Both the position numbers and the translations under genes were made by a program. Below are positions 35,313 through 46,621 of a stretch of 64,000 nucleotides of DNA, one piece after another. Numbering within the stretch: position 1 is the first letter of the stretch; the number at the start of each line of letters is the position of its first letter. The DNA is from Mesotaenium endlicherianum (lineage: Eukaryota > Streptophyta > Zygnematophyceae > Zygnematales > Mesotaeniaceae), in NCBI GenBank assembly GCA_009602735.1, contig WELA01007798.1, forward strand, positions 124,001-188,000, read 5' to 3'. Below the pieces are notes generated by a model that worked only from the letters and a program-made list of their open reading frames with translations, did no database searches and was not told the origin of the DNA.

Positions 35313-36072
35313 CAACTCCAAGGACCCCTAGCCTTTAGCGTATAATTTCAAGCTTAATAGTACACATTTTGCATGCATCATCACACTAAATAAGCATTAT
35401 TAGAGTTATAACTTGGTGACTGCATCACTCATCTCTAGAGGAACCTTCCTCAACTTTGAGATTTAATTTTGAGGCTTTATGTAGGTAGCATTGGTTGAGG
35501 TAAGCTCCACCTGTCAAACGCATTTAGCATATTTCTTGTAGTAGATTTGATTGGTTTATGTTCTGCTTAGCCAATAGGAGTGCTAGTACGTGCCTTGCCT
35601 CTATTTTTGTGGACATAAGAGAGCCGCCTAGTGTGAAAGTGTGCATTGAGTTCGCTTTTTTTAGCGGCGATTTGGAGAGAGTATATAACAGTAAATGTCC
35701 TTGGAAGGACATCGCTTTAGAAGTCCATTAGTCTAGTTGTATGTAACATAATTACTAGTAAAGCTTGTACTTTTGTGTTCTCAAGACCACTTAGTCTCTC
35801 TCTTGTGAAGAGCAAGCCCTCTTAGCTTCGAGTCACTTGAAGACTTCACAATTGGTGAGAAAACTCACAACTAAAACCCTTGCCTTACGATTACTCTTGA
35901 AGATCATGATGTGATTCTAGTGATTTTTTGGGCCAGACTTCATTATTTGCCTCTCTACCAGATTATAGTCTTGAGGTAATCAGTCTCGAGAGTACAATTC
36001 CTTACCACTAAACAGATCTCTCTTTGCCTGCAAGCAACTAGAATATTCAGAGTACACACTCCTAAATCAAAA
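35313..36072 (+). other. Unassigned stretch, LTR-like with a TATA box
   Basis: No coding sequence is seen. A TATA box (GTATATAAC at 35681) is followed by a run ending ACTTCACAATTGGTGAG near 35860. That combination resembles the end of an LTR next to a primer site, but I found no second copy in the window. Before C2 inserted, this stretch was continuous with 7556-7862. Confidence 0.25.
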
Positions 36073-36203
36073 CATTTGACAGCTGACTCTCTTTTTGGCC
36101 TTGAGGCCACATGCATTTTCGCTTCCATTGCAACAAAGTCTACTTGTCCACTTGTTTATTGCTTACGCCACTGATGCGCAATCCACCCCCTAATGCACGA
36201 CAC
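36073..36203 (+). repeat. 131-bp dispersed repeat, copy 2
   Basis: Partner of 7425-7555 in the same orientation. With the C2 nest taken out, the two copies would lie about 1.07 kb apart as direct repeats. Confidence 0.65.
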
Positions 36204-36399
36204 AAATGATATCTAAATTATTCCAGGTGTTTTTGCCAGACAAAGCTCATTAACAGCTACCAAATCTTCATCGATTAAATACTCTGGCTTTGCAGGCAGG
36301 GGGCGGACTTGAAGACAAATGCATCTTCCTGTGGATCTCTAATGGTACCCCTGCTGAGCATCTATGTAGGCTTGAATGGACCTGCCGGGCACTGGTGCA

Positions 36400-38070
36400 T
36401 TACCTGCCGTCTTCTTGCCTTCTAGCAAGTGTAGGTTGGAATGCACCAAAACGTCATACTTCGACCTATTGAGCTTGCAAGAGCTGGCAGACGTGTACAA
36501 ACTCAAAATTTTCATGGCAAGCTCCTAGACCTCAAGGGTGCTAGATCCATACTTCTGCCACAATGTTGAGTTAGTTAGCGTGCTACGACCTTCACCTGCA
36601 TCCGACGCACCAAAGCTTTCCTCTCCGGCTTGATACTCTCTCTGCTTGTCCTTCTTCACCTTCCTGTCAGATTTATCAGGCAAAAATTTATTCTAAATTG
36701 CGTTCCACCCTTGCTTCACTTCAGACACAATGTGTTACGCATGATTTTGGTACTGGGGTTGCAAAATATAACATGCCGCGTGCAGAGGCAAGTGAAAAAA
36801 GTTCCCCCTCTCTTCAACGAGGGTGACAAAGAATGCTTCTTGCAGTTGAAAAGCCAGGAAGCTTCTCGTTGTTCTTGATATTATGACATTGCTTGGCCCA
36901 CACCAAGCCAATGATTGGTTGGACTTTGTCGCACAGATGTAGAAGCTGAAAAATGGGTTCAGCAAGACGAATGACCTTGTCCACCTGCTTCCAGAAATTG
37001 AAATTGTTGATTATGCAATTGTCTCGTTGCACTTGACCCACGTCTTGTCGGATATATTATTTTTGTAATCGGTCCATACGGCCTTGGCAACTATGCACTT
37101 GAGGCCCTCCTTCACCTGCAAAAACCTCAGCAAAGGCAACGTAGGATTTAGGCTACACAAATAAGACTGGTGGAAAGGACATTGATTGTGTTAGAAGATT
37201 TGCTTACCTTACTTACATGCATTAAAAGGATAAAGGTGGTCAAGAACCTGGTCGCATATGGTAGTTTCAACTCCAGTCCACCTTCTTTGCGATACTGCGA
37301 GAGAGGCGTCTGATGATTCCTTGTGAACATCACAAGTCCCCTACCTCTTTCTACGATGCTCTCAATCCATTCCATCTTCACGATCTTCTCCACCGTGAGA
37401 TCCAACCCATGCGGACTGCATGCCGTCCATGTGATGTGGGGATACTTGTCCTGAATGATGGAACCTGCACATAGACATTGTGATAAAAAATAAGAAAGTG
37501 CATGTCACTGTTGTAATGAAAGCTTTAAAATGTGAGGCATAAGCTGTAACAATGACTAACCATGAAGGTGATGCGGCGGTAATGTTCACCTGCATTCTTA
37601 TTGGCCTTGGCGAAATTTGTGCAAATCTTGAGTACATAATCTTTCTCAATTTCCTCAATGACTTCCTCAAAGCACTCTGCTATGAACTTCCCACTCTTGA
37701 ACTTACCATCACAATTGAAAGCCTTCATCAACTTACCGCATAGGGGTGACAACCATGAAGTTGATTATAGGCCAATTTGTAATGTAAGTCCAACCGTCAG
37801 AGCAGATTGTACAACCTGTTATCTTCAGCCTCTCCATAAAACGCCGAAGTTCTATGTTACAGCAGGCCACCTCTTGATCCAAGAGCTTTGTCCTCAAGTG
37901 ATGCACTTTAGGTCTCAAGTGAACAGGACCAGCTCCGACGATAGAGACTACCATAAGATTGTAGGAACCACGATTTGCAGCATTGAAGAACATACCACTT
38001 GCAAAGCACCACTTCGCAATGGCCTGATCAGCCATGTCAAGAAAAGATGGTAATTAGGCTTCAGCAAGAT
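36400..38070 (-). pseudogene. hAT-2 transposase relic, cut upstream by B1
   Basis: The minus strand carries a hAT transposase different from hAT-1. The block 38035-37733 reads IAKWCFASGMFFNAANRGSY, then ITGCTICSDGWTYITNWP, the DUF659 start of the catalytic core. Blocks at 37752-37525 (FEEVIEEIEKDYVLKICTNF), 37405-37148 (LPYATRFLTTFILLMHV) and 37041-36814 (FWKQVDKVIRLAEPIFQLL) follow in order. Near 36560-36400 a weak hATC dimerisation block reads ELAMKILSLYTSASSC. In-frame stops and frame changes separate the blocks; some gaps may be introns. No BED finger is visible, because the region upstream of 38070 ends at the B1 LTR (38113). It is not functional as it stands. Confidence 0.7.
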
Positions 38071-38112
38071 CAGGTTGCCTACCAGAACCCCCACCTGAAC
38101 CTCACTCGAAGG

Positions 38113-38827
38113 TGTAATGAATCAATATATTGGTTGATATAATATTCATTTAACTAATTAAGTTAAATAAGTTCAGCCTGCTTAACTTTAGTTAATATCG
38201 AGTCTGCTGGACTTTGTTAAATCATCAGTTTAATGACTCAGCCGGAAGCAGCAGGCTAAAGTCAACTTAGGTCAGCTTGCTGACAAATTCTTTGACAGTC
38301 AGCTGACTTCCGTAGTCGGTCGCAGCGAACTGCCTAGATATGCAAGTGTGGTGTGCTAGATAAATGGCCAGATGACATCCTTAGGATGGATGGCAATTCG
38401 GGATGATGGGAGATGGCGGTTAATTTGGTTAACCGAGGTCCTACCAACATGGTTAACTCCCATGCAGGCGGTGCCATCGCACTGGCCGTTGAACAGTAAA
38501 CTCATTCCATGTACATATGCTAGGCATTGCTCTCGAGTTCGGCATTCGGAAACGAGGCCAACTCTCTTGTACAGCTGACTGAGAGAGAACTGAATCCAGG
38601 GCGAGAAGCCATTGATACGCACTGTCTTCTAACCTTGCTTATGTATGAGTTTACTGATTTGCATTATTGATGCTAGTTTACTCGCATGTGATTGACGAGT
38701 ATTGTTCACTGCTAGTGTGTTGTCCTTTGCCGTTTAATTAGTTAACGGAAAATCCATAAAGATTACTTGACGATATAAAGATCTTTATTAATTGTTAATC
38801 GCCTATATGGTAAGTCGATTCTTTTCA
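38113..38827 (+). repeat. B1 5' LTR
   Basis: This 715-bp LTR begins TGTAATGAATC and ends CTTTTCA. It interrupts the hAT-2 relic. Confidence 0.87.
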
Positions 38828-38828
38828 G

Positions 38829-38840
38829 TGGTATCGGAGC
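38829..38840 (+). promoter_or_regulatory. B1 primer binding site
   Basis: TGGTATCGGAGC, one base after the LTR, matches plant initiator tRNA-Met primer sites except for one base. Confidence 0.75.
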
Positions 38841-38861
38841 AGTTATCACAGTCTTCTTTGT

Positions 38862-39416
38862 ATGGTAAGGACAAGGTCTCAAACTAGCAACTTCCGAGAC
38901 ATGGAGAACCAGGATAACGAGAATGTCGAAAACCAGGCAGAAAGCCATGTAGCGGGAACCCGTACCTATTCTGAAGCAGTGGCAGATACTGCAGCTAGAG
39001 AGGCTGCAATTGAGGCAGCTGCTATTGCCGCAGTCGCAGCACAGCAAGCTGAGGAGGATAGAGCCAGACTAGAAGCTGAACAATTAGCAAAGGCCACTGA
39101 AGATACAGAAAGGAGGGAAGGACAGCCAGCTCACGAGCGCACTGTTGAAGAAGTCATGGCATCAAGGGCCAATGTTCTGAACCCACCTCCTGGTGTACAA
39201 CTCAATGTACCCCTAGGTCACATACGTGACTAGCTGAATGCGGCAGGAATTGCTGCTGTAGGAGCGAGAGGGACTGTTGAGGACACTACTCAACGCGTAG
39301 ATGACAATGCTGTTGCTGCATTTGCTAGACTACCACCCCACAGTGTAGACTTGGGAGCATTGTTCGTTCAGATGCAGTCGCAAATGGCGACCATGTATCA
39401 GTCCCAACAGGAGGAC
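38862..39416 (+). pseudogene. B1 gag, N-terminal block
   Basis: It starts MVRTRSQTSNFRDMENQ, with an alanine- and glutamate-rich helical region (about residues 40-100), as in B2. It ends at the A1 insertion; the last five bases (aggac) are the A1 target duplication. Confidence 0.82.
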
Positions 39417-39919
39417 TGTAGTGATTTGAGTTACTATACATTAGTTTGCATATATTTTAATGTTTTCAAGTATATTTGAAGTAGTATGGTGTGGAGTCAA
39501 GTGTCAATAGGTACTCTAGTAACTTGGTTCATGTCCTTTGAACCTTCCAAGGCATTTTCGAAGTTAGAGGAAAGACCTAGAAGAACTCCATGTGGCAAAA
39601 GTCAGATGTGCCATTTTTAGGTCAAAAGGACATGTGTACATTATTCTAGAAAGAGGTGGCAAGTTTTGGGATGTGTTGGGTGCCAACACATCAACATACA
39701 CCTTCCTAGAAATTACTTATGTAGCAAGTATATAAACAAGAGCTAGAACATAGAAAGACATTCCAGAATCACTCTTGTACTTGCCAAAATCCAGAAATAT
39801 ATTAACTTTCAAGAAGCCATCTCTCTTTCAAGAAGCTACCACTTGTGTTCAAAGATCCTTGTCTTGAATAGATAAAGTATTCTGTTTTACTAAGTACTTT
39901 ATCTATCTGTTTCACTACA
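39417..39919 (+). repeat. A1 5' LTR with TATA box
   Basis: This 503-bp LTR begins TGTAGTGATTTG and ends CACTACA. A TATATAAA box at 39729-39736 is the likely core promoter; it is conserved in the other family-A LTRs. Confidence 0.9.
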
Positions 39920-39920
39920 G

Positions 39921-39932
39921 TGGTATCGGAGC
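39921..39932 (+). promoter_or_regulatory. A1 primer binding site
   Basis: TGGTATCGGAGC, one base after the LTR, is the same initiator-Met-like site as in family B. Confidence 0.78.
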
Positions 39933-39956
39933 TAGGCACTTTGGTAGCACAAGAAG

Positions 39957-41236
39957 ATGGCCGATCCTCAAGACCAACAGCAAGCTTTCGAAGGAAGCCC
40001 TTCCTCTCCAAGACACCCTCCTCCAGCGCCGATGGGAGAGCCCACTCAAGAAAATCTGCAACAACAAGAAGCACCACAAGGAGGAGCACACCCTCCTCCA
40101 GCGTCGATGGGAGAGCCTACTCAAGGAAATCTGCAACAACAAGAAGCACCACAAGGAGGAGCACCGTCAAATCCCGTGGCAGCCGCTATAGCAAAGTTGA
40201 CCCCACCACAAGGAGTTCCCGCAAATGAGTGGGCAGCCTTCCTAATGACCGTCCACAACCAAGTGGGCTTGGCCACCTATGAAGCAACCGTGCAAGCGTC
40301 AAGAGAAGCTATGGCTGCCATAGTTGCCCCTATCACGAGCAATGCTCAAAATCCAGCCCGGGCTCAAGCGCCTCCACAAGAGCCAACGAGAGCAAGGAAA
40401 CTCATCAAGCCCGGCGAACCCGACACTTTCAACCCGGGAAAGGTGCCAACCTGAATTTATGGCTTTACCAAGTGGAGACGTACCTTGCATTCCTTGAAGT
40501 ACCCGAGAAGGACTACGTTCCCTTTGCCGTTACCTTACTTAGAGGAGCAGCAACATCACGGTGGCGTAACTATCAAGCGGCTATATATCAAGCTATGGCG
40601 CACCCCATGCTCGGCCAAGAGCCCCCACCATCATATGCAAGATGGGCAGATTTTCGTGAGGCCCTCAAGAAGCAATTCATGCCCATCAATGCGGAGAAGA
40701 TTGCCCGAGGAAAGCTCCACCATCTCAAGCAAACGACGTCCGTTCAAGAGTATACATCCAGATTTCACGCCCTCACTCTTGAGATCCCCAACATGTCTCT
40801 CGAGGAGAAGATTGACCGTTACATCTTTGGCCTCAAACCCAAGGTGGCAAAGGAAGTGGAGTTACGCGACTTGACGGACTTCTCAAAGATCATTGAAGTG
40901 GCCCAAAAGGTGGATACCTTGGATTTCAAGCACTCCGTGCCTTCATCTTCACGGGTACCGACGACGCGGGTGTACGCAGCCCCTTCCACATCCGAATCTG
41001 GACCCACACCCATGGAAATCGGAGTTATTAAAAGGGACCCCGCGGCTGCCCGGAAGAGTGGAAGACCCTCCAATGACACTTATGATGCAAGAAACCAGCA
41101 AGGAGTGAAAGCAAGACTCTCCCCGGCTGAAAAAGAAGCTCTCATGACGGCTGGACTATGCTTCTATTGCAAGGAAAAGGGCCATCGTGCACTTTCATGC
41201 CCCAAAAAGTTGTCAAAAAACGGACAGCGCCGGTAG
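39957..41236 (+). pseudogene. A1 gag
   Basis: Gag begins [13 protein letters not shown], with a proline- and glutamine-rich N-terminus containing two near-identical segments ([11 protein letters not shown] and [11 protein letters not shown]). A retrotransposon gag domain follows ([37 protein letters not shown]), then a CCHC zinc knuckle [14 protein letters not shown] near the C-terminus. It makes the virus-like particle and binds the RNA. The matching gag of A2 is open over 426 codons. Pol overlaps its last 79 bases in another frame. Confidence 0.85.
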
Positions 41237-44200
41237 GCCAGGAGCCTACCACCCCAAGACCCACTTCACGAGAAGGCAACACGCCAAGTGAGGTGGAGAC
41301 CCCCGTTGAAGACGACGTTCCAGCCCCAATGAGTTTGAGAGGTTACCTTGGAGGAGAGAAGGTCCACATCTTGGTGGATAGCGGAGCTCAAGGCAACTTC
41401 ATTGCTGCAGATTTTGCCACCAAGCACGGTATTACTATGCGAACTCTTGACCACGACGAGGAGATTATGATGCCCGATGGATTCTCCTATACTACCCCTT
41501 CCAAGAAGACGTACCCCTTGGCACTCTCTATCAAGTCCTTCAAGGATAGAGTAGTGTTCTCCCCCATGCAATTGGGCAAGTACGACGTCATCCTAGGGAC
41601 GCCTTGGTTGACCAAGCACAACCCCCAAGTTGATTGGAGGACCGGTACTATCAAGATCAAGAATGACATCACTTCAAGAATCTGTATTTTGCGCGCAATC
41701 CAGAATATCCAGACCCAAGACATCCAGAAGCCGGCACACGAGATACTATTGTCCGCCCTCCAACTCAAGAGACTTGTGAGGAAGGGACACGAGCTTCTTT
41801 TGGCCTTGATCACGCCAAAAGACATCAAGAAAGACATCGAGAGTCAAGAAGGCAGCCCCGTTCCCAAGGAGATACAAGAAGTCTTTGAGGACTACAAAGA
41901 AGTGTTCTCCCCGGAATTGCCCAAGGGCCTACCCCCCAAAAGATTCGTAGACCACAAGATAGAGTTGGAGCCCGGAAGCAAGCCCATCTCTCGGCCTACG
42001 TTCAAAATGTCATACACGGAGCTAGACGAAGTCAAGAAGCAAATCAAGGAGCTACTGGAGCATGGCTTCATTCGACCTAGCAAGTCGCCATTTGGAGCCC
42101 CGGTGCTATTTGTCAAGAAGAAAGATGGTACCTTGAGGATGTGTGTGGACTATCGCGCCCTCAACAAGATCACCATCAAGAATCGATACCCGCTGCCGCG
42201 CATGGATGAGCTCATGGACCGGCTGGTTGGAGCCAAGTACTTCACGAAGATTGACTTACGGAGCGGCTACCACCAGATTCGCATCGCAGAACCGGACATA
42301 GAGAAGACGGCATTCAGGACAAGATATGGACATTTTGAGTTCATGGTCCTGCCATTTGGACTCACCAACGCGCCAGCAACTTTCATGACTATGATGAACA
42401 CCATATTTCAGCCCATGTTGGACAGATTTGTGGTGGTATTCATCGATGACATCCTTATCTACAGCAAGACCCTTGAAGAGCATGCGAGACACTTGAAAGA
42501 AGTCCTTGAAGTATTGAAGCAAAACAAGCTGTTTGCGAAGGAGTCAAAATGCGAGTTTGCCAAACAAGAAGTGGAGTTCCTAGGTCTCCACGTGACTGCT
42601 GATGGCATCAAGATAGACCCCAAGAAGACCACGGTGGTGGAGGAATGGCCAACCCCCACGACCAAGAAAGAACTCCAGTCATTCTTGGGATTTGCCAATT
42701 GGTACAGAAAATTCATCCAAGGCTTCTCGCACATAGCAGCCCCCCTGACAGATCTACTCAAGAAGGACAGGCTATATACATGGACCGAGAAAGAGGAAGA
42801 GGCATTTCAAGAGTTAAAGCGAAGATTGACCACATCCCCGGTGCTCACACTCCCAAGTCCAAACCCAGATTGGCCCTTCCACGTCATCACCGATGCATCT
42901 TCCTATGCAATAGGAGCAATCCTGCTTCAAGACCAAGGCAAGGGACTGCAGCCCATCGCCTACGAGTCAAGGAAGCTAAATCCAGCCGAGCAAAATTATA
43001 CAACCACGGAGCGAGAGGCATTGGCGATTGTACATGCCTTGAAGGTTTGGCGCTGCTACGTTGAAGGACGCAAAGTACTGGTCACCACGGACCACGAGGC
43101 GTTAAAGCACCTCCAAACGCAGCCGTATCTCTCAAGGAGACAAGCAAGATGGAGCGGATACTTGCAACAATACAACATCACGATTCAGTACCAGCCCGGC
43201 AAGACAAACCCGGCTGACCCCCTCTCAAGACTGCAATTAAATGCAGTGATGGTATCCCTGAAGACAGATCTGGAAGCTCGATTTTCAGCCGCCTATGAAA
43301 GAGACCCTTACTACAAGAACGGAGAAGCAGCCTTGGACCCATGCAAGAAGCAAGAAGGCAATTATTGGGTGAGGCAAGATACGGGCCAGAGATGTGTTCC
43401 TAATGACTTAGACCTCCGGCTCTTGCTTCTACGAGAAGCACACGACAACCCTCTTGGAGGACACTTTGGAATCCTAAGGACCACGGGCGTTCTAGCTAGG
43501 ACTTATTGTTGGCCAGGCATGTCTAAGCAAGTCAAGGAGTACTGCAGGAGCTGTGACACATGCCAAAGAATCAAGCCATCATCGCAAAAGGCGGGAGGAC
43601 TCCTCCAACCACTACCAATCCCCGAAAGACAATGGACGGACATCTCAATGGACCTTATCGTGGACTTGCCCGTGACACCTCGAGGCCATAATGCAATACT
43701 CACGGTGGTGGACAGACTTACCAAGATGGCTCATTTTATTCCCACGACGACTAAGGCTACAGCACCACAACTTGCAAGACTCATCTTTGACAACATCTTC
43801 CGACTCCATGGACTACCATCAAGAATTGTGTCAGATAGAGATCCAAGATTCACAAGCCATTTCTGGAAAAATCTCTTCAAGAACTTGGGTACATCGCTGG
43901 ATATGTCTACTGCCTACCACCCACAATCAGATGGGCAAACCGAGCGTATGAATCGTACCCTAAAGACCTCTCTAAAGGCCTACGTGTCTACCCTCGAGCA
44001 AGACTGGGACATGTACTTGACCCCCCTCGAGTTTGCCTACAACAACACTACGCAGGCCTCTACCCAAGAGTCCCCATTCTTCCTCAACTATGGCTTCCAT
44101 CCGACCACGCCACTGAGCTTCACGGTTGGCCATGATGAAGTACTTGCAGCCACATATTTTATGGAGACAATAGAAGCAGCTCTTACAGCAGCAAAGAAAG

Positions 44201-44553
44201 CTCTACAACACGCGCAAGATGCTCAAGCAAGAGTAGCGAACAGCTCCAGAAGAGAAATTACGTACAGAGTGGGTGACAACGTGTTACTATCATCCAAGAA
44301 CATTTCCCTGAACAACAGGCCTGCCGGCAGCAAGTTCTCTCCCAAGTATTTGGGACCCTTCAAGATTATCCAGCAAGTCAACCCCGTTGCTTTCAAGCTA
44401 GAACTTCCCCAGACTATGCACATCGACCCCGTATTCCACGCTTCCCTCTTCAAGCCGTATGTGCAACCCGACAACAAGTTCTCAGGACATGTGACAACCC
44501 CACCAGCCCCAACGAAGAGGATGATCATTTGGAGTATGAAGTGGAAGACATAG
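41158..44553 (+). CDS. A1 pol polyprotein
   Basis: The open frame of 1131 codons overlaps the end of gag, and its real entry is probably by frameshift, not by its first ATG. Domains in order: aspartic protease ([11 protein letters not shown], residues 71-81); reverse transcriptase about 280-460 with [28 protein letters not shown] and catalytic FIDDILIYS; RNase H about 570-690 ([17 protein letters not shown]); integrase about 755-1010 with an H2C2 finger (SCDTCQRIK) and the DDE core ([23 protein letters not shown]); and the integrase C-terminal GPY/F-like segment. It copies the RNA into DNA and inserts it. All catalytic motifs are present. Confidence 0.9.
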   Translation: MLLLQGKGPSCTFMPQKVVKKRTAPVGQEPTTPRPTSREGNTPSEVETPVEDDVPAPMSLRGYLGGEKVHILVDSGAQGNFIAADFATKHGITMRTLDHDEEIMMPDGFSYTTPSKKTYPLALSIKSFKDRVVFSPMQLGKYDVILGTPWLTKHNPQVDWRTGTIKIKNDITSRICILRAIQNIQTQDIQKPAHEILLSALQLKRLVRKGHELLLALITPKDIKKDIESQEGSPVPKEIQEVFEDYKEVFSPELPKGLPPKRFVDHKIELEPGSKPISRPTFKMSYTELDEVKKQIKELLEHGFIRPSKSPFGAPVLFVKKKDGTLRMCVDYRALNKITIKNRYPLPRMDELMDRLVGAKYFTKIDLRSGYHQIRIAEPDIEKTAFRTRYGHFEFMVLPFGLTNAPATFMTMMNTIFQPMLDRFVVVFIDDILIYSKTLEEHARHLKEVLEVLKQNKLFAKESKCEFAKQEVEFLGLHVTADGIKIDPKKTTVVEEWPTPTTKKELQSFLGFANWYRKFIQGFSHIAAPLTDLLKKDRLYTWTEKEEEAFQELKRRLTTSPVLTLPSPNPDWPFHVITDASSYAIGAILLQDQGKGLQPIAYESRKLNPAEQNYTTTEREALAIVHALKVWRCYVEGRKVLVTTDHEALKHLQTQPYLSRRQARWSGYLQQYNITIQYQPGKTNPADPLSRLQLNAVMVSLKTDLEARFSAAYERDPYYKNGEAALDPCKKQEGNYWVRQDTGQRCVPNDLDLRLLLLREAHDNPLGGHFGILRTTGVLARTYCWPGMSKQVKEYCRSCDTCQRIKPSSQKAGGLLQPLPIPERQWTDISMDLIVDLPVTPRGHNAILTVVDRLTKMAHFIPTTTKATAPQLARLIFDNIFRLHGLPSRIVSDRDPRFTSHFWKNLFKNLGTSLDMSTAYHPQSDGQTERMNRTLKTSLKAYVSTLEQDWDMYLTPLEFAYNNTTQASTQESPFFLNYGFHPTTPLSFTVGHDEVLAATYFMETIEAALTAAKKALQHAQDAQARVANSSRREITYRVGDNVLLSSKNISLNNRPAGSKFSPKYLGPFKIIQQVNPVAFKLELPQTMHIDPVFHASLFKPYVQPDNKFSGHVTTPPAPTKRMIIWSMKWKT
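41215..41250 (+). promoter_or_regulatory. -1 ribosomal frameshift signal between A1 gag and pol
   Basis: The heptamer A AAA AAC (41215-41221) lies in gag phase, five codons before the gag stop. After a 10-base spacer comes a seven-pair stem (GGTAGGC 41232-41238 with GCCTACC 41244-41250) and a five-base loop. Pol lies in the -1 frame relative to the heptamer. This is the standard retroviral and retrotransposon layout. The same signal is present in A2 on the minus strand (62156-62121). Confidence 0.75.
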
Positions 44554-44690
44554 TGGCTATGAGAAATTTCAGGAGACAGCAGCAATACTTGATCAAGTGG
44601 AAAGGATATCCAGATTCGGAGAATAGTTGGGTGGCGACGCACTACCTTGACAAAGTTCAGAGAAAGTTGAAGCGCTTCCATGCAGCCAAC
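44529..44690 (+). pseudogene. A1 chromodomain
   Basis: [19 protein letters not shown], then IKWKGYPDSENSW, gives a chromodomain with the aromatic residues expected of the methyl-lysine-binding type. It sits at the C-terminal end of integrase, as in chromoviruses. Confidence 0.82.
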
Positions 44691-44909
44691 CCCCATCTTG
44701 GACCAGCCCCAAGTCTCTCTACTAAAGCCCGAAGACTTCAGGGAGGCAGCCTGCCACCATCAAGAAGCAGCAGAAGACTCCTTGGAGGCAGCCTGCAAGA
44801 ACCACAAAGAGGAAAAAATGACATTAGACACTTTTCTCTTCTTGCAGTTTCTGGACAGAAAACTAAAACTGCTACTGGCGATACGTCTCTTCATAATAAA
44901 TTTTGAACA

Positions 44910-45590
44910 TTTACCTGGCAATAGTCCATGAGTAGCCGATCATTTAGAGTTCAAGTTTGCTCAATTTGGAGCACTGGTAAGAGAGATATGATGCTCTACG
45001 TAGAAGGGGGTCAGGCTGCTGGCATTGTTAGGACAGAATATGCCTTCTATCATTGTGCCTTTCCCTGAACTTGGAATGCTCAGAAACTCAAGACTCTGGT
45101 AGAACATCTTACAGCGCCCAATTTGAGACTTTGTTTGCAGAATTTGGAGAAGCATAGAAGGAGTTATGATTTTCAGAAGTTTCTGCACAGATTTGGAGGA
45201 GTGCCTACTCTCTCAGCTCTCAACGACACTCCAGAAATGAGAATGCTCTCAAATTTGGTGACCCGGTAGAGTTCTCCAACGCGGTCCGTCTGGCACTCAA
45301 ATTTTCAGATATGGAGCAGTTCTGCGGCCCCTATGAATTTTTGGATTCGTGGCAGATTTTGGGCCAACTTGTACAATTTTCTTTATCATTAAGGAGTAGG
45401 CTAGCCAATAAGGTCACACCACCTACGACATTGCCTAGTCTACCTTACATGTGTAGCACTTGACTTAGCGCCTTTGACTAGTCCTCTTTACATGTGTGGC
45501 ATCTGACTTGAAACTATTGACTAGTTTGCTCCACATGTGTACGACCTGACTTGACGCGCCGAGACGTCGCTTTTTCTATGGGGGGGGTGA
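44910..45590 (+). other. A1 3' noncoding region and polypurine tract
   Basis: About 680 bases without a supported gene lie between the tail of pol and the 3' LTR. The region ends in a G-run (45580-45587) that is the likely polypurine tract for plus-strand priming. Confidence 0.65.
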
Positions 45591-46055
45591 TGTAGTGATT
45601 TGAGTTATTATACATTAGTTTGCATATATTTTAATGTTTTCAAATATATTTGAAGTAGTATGGTGTGGAGTCAAGTGTGAATAGGTACTCTAGTAACTTG
45701 GTTCATGTCCTTTGAACCTTCCAAGGCATTTTCGAAGTTAGAGGAAAGACCTAGAAGAACTCCATGTGGCAAAAGTCAGATGTGCCATTTTTAGGTCAAA
45801 AGGACATGTGTACATTATTCTAGAAAGAGGTGGCAAGTTTTGGGATGTGTTGGGTGCCAACACATCAACATACACCTTCCTCGAAACTACTTATGTAGCA
45901 AGTATATAAACAAGAGCTAGAAAATAGAAAGACATTCCAGAATCACTCTTGTACTTGCCAAAATCCAGAAATATATTAACTTTCAAGAAGCCATCTCTCT
46001 TTCAAGAAGCTACCACTTGTGTTCAAAGATCCTTGTCTTGAATAGATAAAGTATT
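45591..46055 (+). repeat. A1 3' LTR, first copy, running into an assembly gap
   Basis: It begins TGTAGTGATTTG directly after the polypurine tract and stops at the N run. It differs by several bases from the next copy. Confidence 0.85.
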
Positions 46056-46118
46056 NNNNNNNNNNNNNNNNNNNNNNNNNNNNNNNNNNNNNNNNNNNNN
46101 NNNNNNNNNNNNNNNNNN
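46056..46118. other. Assembly gap of 63 N
   Basis: A run of 63 unknown bases separates two family-A LTR copies. The true length and content are not known. Confidence 0.99.
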
Positions 46119-46119
46119 C

Positions 46120-46621
46120 TGTAGTGATTTGAGTTATTATACATTAGTTTGCATATATTTTAGTGTTTTCAAATATATTTGAAGTAGTATGGTGTGGAGT
46201 CAAGTGTGAATAGGTACTCTAGTAACTTGGTTCATGTCCTTTGAACCTTCCAAGGCATTTTCGAAGTTAGAGGAAAGACCTAGAAGAACTCCATGTGGCA
46301 AAAGTCAGATGTGCCATTTTTAGGTCAAAAGGACATGTGTACATTATTCTAGAAAGAGGTGGCAAGTTTTGGGATGTGTTGGGTGCCAACACATCAACAT
46401 ACACCTTCCTAGAAATTACATATGTAGCAAGTATATAAACAAGAGCTAGAACATAGAAAGACATTCCAGAATCACTCTTGTACTTGCCAAAATCCAGAAA
46501 TATATTAACTTTCAAGAAGCCATCTCTCTTTAAAGAAGCTACCCTTGTGGTCAAAGATCCTTGTCTTGAATTGATAAAGTATTCTGTTTTACTAAGTACT
46601 CTATCTATCTGTTTCACTACA
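46120..46621 (+). repeat. A1 3' LTR, second copy
   Basis: A complete 502-bp LTR ending CACTACA, followed by the target duplication aggac, so it is the true right end of the insertion. Confidence 0.88.

Larger units (their letters stand above)
39417..46621 (+). mobile_element. A1: family-A chromovirus inside B1 gag
   Basis: This is a plus-strand retrotransposon of about 7.2 kb with a perfect five-base duplication aggac (39412-39416 and 46622-46626). Parts: 5' LTR 39417-39919, primer site 39921-39932, gag 39957-41236, frameshift signal 41215-41250, pol 41158-44553, chromodomain about 44529-44690, 3' noncoding region to 45590, and two consecutive 3' LTR copies separated by an assembly gap. Pol is open over 1131 codons and the LTRs are close to one another, so it is fairly young; only a few breaks are visible. 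Confidence 0.9.

Noticed and set aside
41266-41571. Antisense frames along pol of A1, A2, B1 and B2
   Set aside because: They mirror conserved codons of the sense frame and carry no independent motif.
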